Shown here piece by piece: positions 29,597-32,677 of a DNA stretch of 32,677 nt. The notes beneath the pieces are model-generated. The model was not told the DNA's origin. It was given only the letters and a program-made list of their open reading frames with translations, and made no database searches. Source of the DNA: Bacteroidetes bacterium HGW-Bacteroidetes-21 (GTDB taxonomy: Bacteria > Bacteroidota > Bacteroidia > Bacteroidales > GWA2-32-17); the NCBI GenBank assembly GCA_002840935.1, contig PHDH01000014.1:1-32677 (forward strand), written 5' to 3'. A program made the position numbers and the translations under genes. Every line of letters starts with the position of its first letter. Position 1 is the first letter of the stretch.

Positions 29597-32341
29597 GTGG
29601 TATTTTCGAAACACATATTAGTATTTGCATTCGTTTCTCTTCTACCTGTATTTTCTTTTTCTCAAGCCAGCAAAACAGATTCACTTCAAAATGCAATTAC
29701 CCGGGCAAAGCACGACACTATAAAAGCACGCTTATACGTCGAAATGGGTGATGCCTTGAGATCTTCGCTCCCCGACTCCGCATTATTTTACTACAAAGAA
29801 GCCATTACTCTGGCGGGAAAAAAGTTAAAAGACTGTCCAAATTGTTCAGATACCGAAAAAGGGCTTTACTTGCTCAGAAAAGCTTCTGCCACAAGGCACT
29901 CCGGAATTGTTTACATCAACTGGAGTGAATATAACACAGCAACAGACTATGTACAGACAGCCTTAAAGCTTTTCAGGGAGTTGAAAGATTCACCGGTGCT
30001 TTTTCTTGCGGATGAAGGTAAAAAAGGTCTCTCGAAATGCTACAGCAATTTTGGCAGCATATTCAAAGAACAGGGCCAATTAGACGAAGCCACGCAGTAT
30101 TTCAGGAAGGCCTTACAAATGGCAAAAGAAGCCGGGGACAAAAAAAGTATGTCATCTTGCTATAACGGACTGGGTATTATTCATTATTATCAGGGCGATT
30201 ACGATAAAGCTGTTTTTCAATATCTGAATGCCATTAAAATATTCCACGAACTTAACGATAATAGTGGCATGTCGGCTGCCTATTCGAATATCGGACTGGT
30301 GTATGCCGGACAAGGGCTCTACGATAAGGCACTGGAGAATTACCAGAATGCCCTTAAAATACTCGAGAAAATGGGAGACGAAAAAGGCATTGCTTCTTGC
30401 TATAATAATATTGGATTACTCCAATATGATCAGAAAAGCTACGAGACTGCTCTTGACTACTTTTTCAAATCACTAAAAATCAACGAGAAAATCGCAAATC
30501 AGACACAGTTGGCCAGCAACTTCAATAATATTGGCAATGTTTACAGCGATCAGTCGAAATACGACGAAGCCATTGCGTATTACAAAAAGTCATTAAAAAT
30601 AAGAGAAGATACTCAGGATAAAATCAGCATGTCGGGCTGTTACAATAATATTGGTTTGATTTATTTTTATAAAGGCGAATTATCCCGTTCGCTCGAGTAT
30701 TACAATAAAACACTGGCCATTTCGCTCGAATTAGGCGACAAAAGCGGGATAGCCAAAGTCTACGGCAATCTCTCTTCGTTATATCTGGAGTTATCGGAAA
30801 AAGGAGGAAACAATACCGCTGAGCTACTAAAGAAAGCACTCGAATGCGGTCAAAAGTCGTACGATCTGGCAGTAGAAATTGGTGCCATTCCCGTTCAGAA
30901 CACCACGGCTGCTCACCTGAAAAAAGCTTACACTAAGCTGGGACTTTATAAAGAAGCCATCTACTATGCCAACATCTACATTTCTACCAAAGACAGCATG
31001 TTTTCGGACGAAAAAACCAATGCACTGGCCGAAATGGGTGCAAAATACCAATCGGAGAAAAAGCAACTTGAGATAGACAACCTCAGCAATGCCAACAAAC
31101 TTAAAGCGCTTGAATTATCTAAAAGTGAAGAACAAAGGGCAAAACAGAAAATCATACTCTATTCTTTTATCTTTGGGTTTATATTAATTCTTACTTTTTC
31201 TATCTTAATTCTGCGCCTCTTTGTGCAAAAGAAAAAAGCAAACATACTTCTGGCCAAGCAGAAAGAGCAGATTGAATTAAAAAACAACCTTTTAGAACAA
31301 GCCAACGAAGAAATCAATGCACAGAAAGACGAAATTCAGGCACAGCGCGACATGGTCATAGGTCAAAAGGAATTTATCGAAGGTCAACAAAAAGAGATTA
31401 TCGATAGCATTAACTATGCAAAAAAGATACAACAGGCGGTGATTCCTGTCAACAAGGAGTCGCGCGAAATACTGGGTAAGCACTTTATACTTTTCAGGCC
31501 CCGTGATGTGGTCTCTGGCGACTTCTATTGGGCCACCCGCATTGAACACAATCTGGTGGTTGCCGTTGCCGATTGCACAGGTCATGGCGTCCCGGGGGCA
31601 TTTATGTCGATGCTGGGCATTAGTTCGCTGAACGAAATTGTGAGAAGAAAAGACGTAACACGGGCCAGCGACATCCTCAATCAACTCAGAGCTTATATTA
31701 TCTCTACCATGCGACAATCCGTTGATGCAGATGCCGGATCGGTATACTCGGCCACCCCCGGTCACATGAAAGATGGCATGGACATCAGCTTAACAGTGAT
31801 CAACTTAATTACTGGTCGTTGTCAATGGGCAGGAGCCAATAATCCACTTTACATAATTAGAAATGCGGCTATTAGCCAAGAGACCTCAGCCCACCTTGCC
31901 TGCCAGCAGGTAGGTGGCCAATGGCCAAAAGCCAATAGCAATCTTGAGGAGGTAAAAGTGGATTTAACTCCCGGAACCGCAACGCTAGTGGAGGTGAAGG
32001 GAGATTCATCTCCCGGAACCGCAACGTTAGTGGAGGTGAAGGGAGACAAAATGCCCATCGCCGTGCATGTACGCATGAATGAATTTACAAATCATGAATT
32101 ACAATTAAACAAAGGCGACCGTATCTATTTATTTTCCGATGGTTATGCCGATCAGTTCGGGGGGCCCAAAGGCAAAAAAATACTCTACAGCGAATTTAAA
32201 CGCATCATAACGGATACATCGCACCTCGACATCGAGGCACAAGGTAAAGCTATGGAAAATATTCTCGACGAATGGATGCAATACGACGAAGTTAAATACA
32301 AGCAGGTAGACGATATTGCTATATTGGGAATGGAAATTTAA
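29597..32341 (+). CDS. TPR sensor, transmembrane, SpoIIE/PP2C phosphatase
   Basis: 914 residues with a GTG start. A stop codon in frame at 29582-29584 and the lack of an ATG before the signal peptide VFSKHILVFAFVSLLPVFSFS make GTG 29597 the only sensible start. A periplasmic tetratricopeptide region (~40-470, around eight repeats such as ASCYNNIGLLQYDQKSYETA) is followed by a helix, a transmembrane segment (IILYSFIFGFILILTFSILIL), a coiled coil (AQKDEIQAQRDMVIGQKEFIEG) and a PP2C domain with metal-binding aspartates in DVVSGDFYW, ADCTGHGVPGAFMS, KDGMDISLTVI and FSDGYADQFGG. Between NNPLYIIRN and KMPIAVH the domain carries ~50 extra residues made of repeat DNA (see repeats), while the catalytic residues remain intact. 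It shares the output module of the gene at 23087. Confidence 0.9.
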   Translation: MVFSKHILVFAFVSLLPVFSFSQASKTDSLQNAITRAKHDTIKARLYVEMGDALRSSLPDSALFYYKEAITLAGKKLKDCPNCSDTEKGLYLLRKASATRHSGIVYINWSEYNTATDYVQTALKLFRELKDSPVLFLADEGKKGLSKCYSNFGSIFKEQGQLDEATQYFRKALQMAKEAGDKKSMSSCYNGLGIIHYYQGDYDKAVFQYLNAIKIFHELNDNSGMSAAYSNIGLVYAGQGLYDKALENYQNALKILEKMGDEKGIASCYNNIGLLQYDQKSYETALDYFFKSLKINEKIANQTQLASNFNNIGNVYSDQSKYDEAIAYYKKSLKIREDTQDKISMSGCYNNIGLIYFYKGELSRSLEYYNKTLAISLELGDKSGIAKVYGNLSSLYLELSEKGGNNTAELLKKALECGQKSYDLAVEIGAIPVQNTTAAHLKKAYTKLGLYKEAIYYANIYISTKDSMFSDEKTNALAEMGAKYQSEKKQLEIDNLSNANKLKALELSKSEEQRAKQKIILYSFIFGFILILTFSILILRLFVQKKKANILLAKQKEQIELKNNLLEQANEEINAQKDEIQAQRDMVIGQKEFIEGQQKEIIDSINYAKKIQQAVIPVNKESREILGKHFILFRPRDVVSGDFYWATRIEHNLVVAVADCTGHGVPGAFMSMLGISSLNEIVRRKDVTRASDILNQLRAYIISTMRQSVDADAGSVYSATPGHMKDGMDISLTVINLITGRCQWAGANNPLYIIRNAAISQETSAHLACQQVGGQWPKANSNLEEVKVDLTPGTATLVEVKGDSSPGTATLVEVKGDKMPIAVHVRMNEFTNHELQLNKGDRIYLFSDGYADQFGGPKGKKILYSEFKRIITDTSHLDIEAQGKAMENILDEWMQYDEVKYKQVDDIAILGMEI
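31868..31939. repeat. Nested palindromic repeat inserted in frame in the phosphatase gene
   Basis: Outer arms GCTATTAGC (31868-31876) and GCCAATAGC (31931-31939) pair with one mismatch. Inside is a strong stem, CCACCT-TG-CCTGC / GCAGG-T-AGGTGG (31891-31917), with a CA loop, followed by TGGCCAATGGCCA. It is translated as AAISQETSAHLACQQVGGQW in frame, at a place where the related phosphatase (23087) goes directly from LIRN to GELTEFKADKQP. The outer arms are the same word family as the intergenic palindrome at 11389-11439. Confidence 0.75.
31940..32065 (+). repeat. Three 42-bp (14-residue) tandem units in the phosphatase gene
   Basis: Units at 31940-31981, 31982-32023 and 32024-32065 encode NLEEVKVDLTPGTA, TLVEVKGDSSPGTA and TLVEVKGDKMPIAV. 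The last unit corresponds to the native sequence (LTEFKADKQPIGL in the paralogue), so the first two look like duplications of it. Units 1 and 2 share CTCCCGGAACCGCAACG at their junctions with the next unit; units 2 and 3 share GTGGAGGTGAAGGGAGA. The reading frame is preserved throughout. Confidence 0.8.
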
Positions 32342-32348
32342 CGAGGGA

Positions 32349-32370
32349 AAGAGCTTTCTTTTAAGCTCTT
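32349..32370. terminator. Possible hairpin after the TPR-SpoIIE gene
   Basis: AAGAGCTT/AAGCTCTT, an 8-bp stem with loop TCTTTT, 7 nt past the stop codon. There is no T-run after it, so it is a weak terminator or 3'-end stabilising hairpin. Confidence 0.4.
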
Positions 32371-32413
32371 AAATCAATCATTTTAATATATTTAGCTCAC
32401 AAAGATCCCATTT

Positions 32414-32443
32414 AAAGCTCATTTAAACCTCTTTTTGAGCTTT
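32414..32443. terminator. Possible terminator hairpin between convergent genes
   Basis: AAAGCTCA (32414-32421) and TGAGCTTT (32436-32443) form an 8-bp stem with a 14-nt loop, followed on the plus strand by ATTTTA. It overlaps the stop of the minus-strand DUF4143-like gene. The GAGCTT words are also in the preceding hairpin at 32349-32370. Confidence 0.4.
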
Positions 32444-32677
32444 ATTTTACGGTCTTTGTTAGCCAATCTATTGCGTTTATTTTTTTTATTCCGTTATATG
32501 TGCCTGTGTCGTAGTCCATTGTGATTAAAAGTTTTTCATGATGGTCTGCAATACTGTCAAATGGCGCTAACTCACGTTCTAATGTCGTAGCGTTTTCAAC
32601 TGTTTGCGAAACTTGTATGTATTGTGTAAAACCTTCGTTGTTGCGAACAACAAAATCAACTTCTAAATTGTTGGTTT
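32442..32677 (-). CDS. Probable DUF4143-type ATPase, C-terminal end (rest outside window)
   Basis: This reading frame is not in the ORF track because it runs off the window edge. Read on the minus strand it is open from the edge to a TAA at 32444-32442 and gives ~77 residues: NNLEVDFVVRNNEGFTQYIQVSQ, then ENATTLERELAPFDSIADHHEKLLIT and GIKKINAIDWL at the end. This matches the C-terminal nuclease-like domain (DUF4143) of the AAA-type ATPases common in Bacteroidota, in which E/D-V-D-F is followed by IQVS. Those proteins have an N-terminal P-loop ATPase and a C-terminal restriction-endonuclease-like fold. Their function is poorly known. Confidence 0.72.
   Translation of the reverse strand, partial: TNNLEVDFVVRNNEGFTQYIQVSQTVENATTLERELAPFDSIADHHEKLLITMDYDTGTYNGIKKINAIDWLTKTVK

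Noticed and set aside
31940-32065. CRISPR-like array
   Set aside because: Units are directly adjacent without spacers, in frame and inside a protein-coding domain; this is a tandem duplication.

Overview
The window looks like chromosomal DNA of a member of the Bacteroidota, most likely a Bacteroidales/Marinilabiliales-type marine or anaerobic/facultative bacterium (taxonomy is inference). Reasons: Bacteroidota-restricted families (DUF5606, DUF4199, OMP_b-brl-type outer-membrane proteins, a type IX secretion C-terminal sorting domain, CKK-type lipoproteins), many matches to the Bacteroidota -7 promoter element TAnnTTTG, and little Shine-Dalgarno use outside the rnf operon. There is no integrase, transposase, phage gene, CRISPR array, tRNA or rRNA. 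The one RNA gene seen is the small SRP RNA.

Layout. 1-2543 (+): end of a YbbR-like protein gene, coaE, a TerB/J-domain DjlA-like co-chaperone, then DUF5606 from its own promoter. 2794-8219 (-): a complete rnf operon, rseC-rnfB-rnfC-rnfD-rnfG-rnfE-rnfA, tightly packed and closed by a bidirectional hairpin terminator. 8414-9576 (-): a secreted glutathione-peroxidase-family enzyme translationally coupled to a YiiX-like permuted papain-fold hydrolase. 9658-9754 (-): SRP RNA. 9871-11362 (+): DUF4199 membrane protein and a GT2 polyprenyl-phosphate glycosyltransferase. 11445-13898 (-): a CarboxypepD_reg/plug/beta-barrel outer-membrane protein. 14008-17273 (+): a secreted protein with a LecA-like C-terminal domain and two lipoproteins sharing a C-terminal domain. 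17523-22576 (+): sucA-sucB (2-oxoglutarate dehydrogenase E1 and E2) and a membrane metallophosphoesterase. 22862-25790: a tiny Cys-rich lipoprotein, a YfiR-like/coiled-coil/SpoIIE phosphatase and a MORN_2-repeat protein. 26015-26682 (+): DUF134 regulator plus NifX-like cluster-binding protein. 26872-28509 (+): ELWxxDGT-repeat T9SS cargo. 28522-29388 (-): AraC/GyrI-type regulator. 29597-32341 (+): TPR/SpoIIE phosphatase. 32442-end (-): C-terminus of a probable DUF4143 ATPase that is absent from the ORF track.

How it works together. Rnf couples ferredoxin/NAD oxidoreduction to ion transport, and SucAB supplies succinyl-CoA and reductant. Much of the rest is envelope and signalling: two SpoIIE-type phosphatases with nearly the same output module but different input modules (YfiR-like versus TPR), several lipoproteins, an outer-membrane barrel and a T9SS cargo.

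The most unusual signals are: (a) a nested palindromic repeat followed by a 42-bp tandem triplication, all in frame inside the catalytic domain of the TPR/SpoIIE phosphatase, with a related palindrome in an intergenic region at 11.4 kb; (b) a PA-IL/LecA-like domain on a secreted protein; (c) two lipoproteins with an unrecognised shared C-terminal domain whose duplication continues through the 3' UTR and terminator; (d) paired GCATATGC palindromes at the DUF134 gene. I found no clear-cut defence system or similar novel machine.
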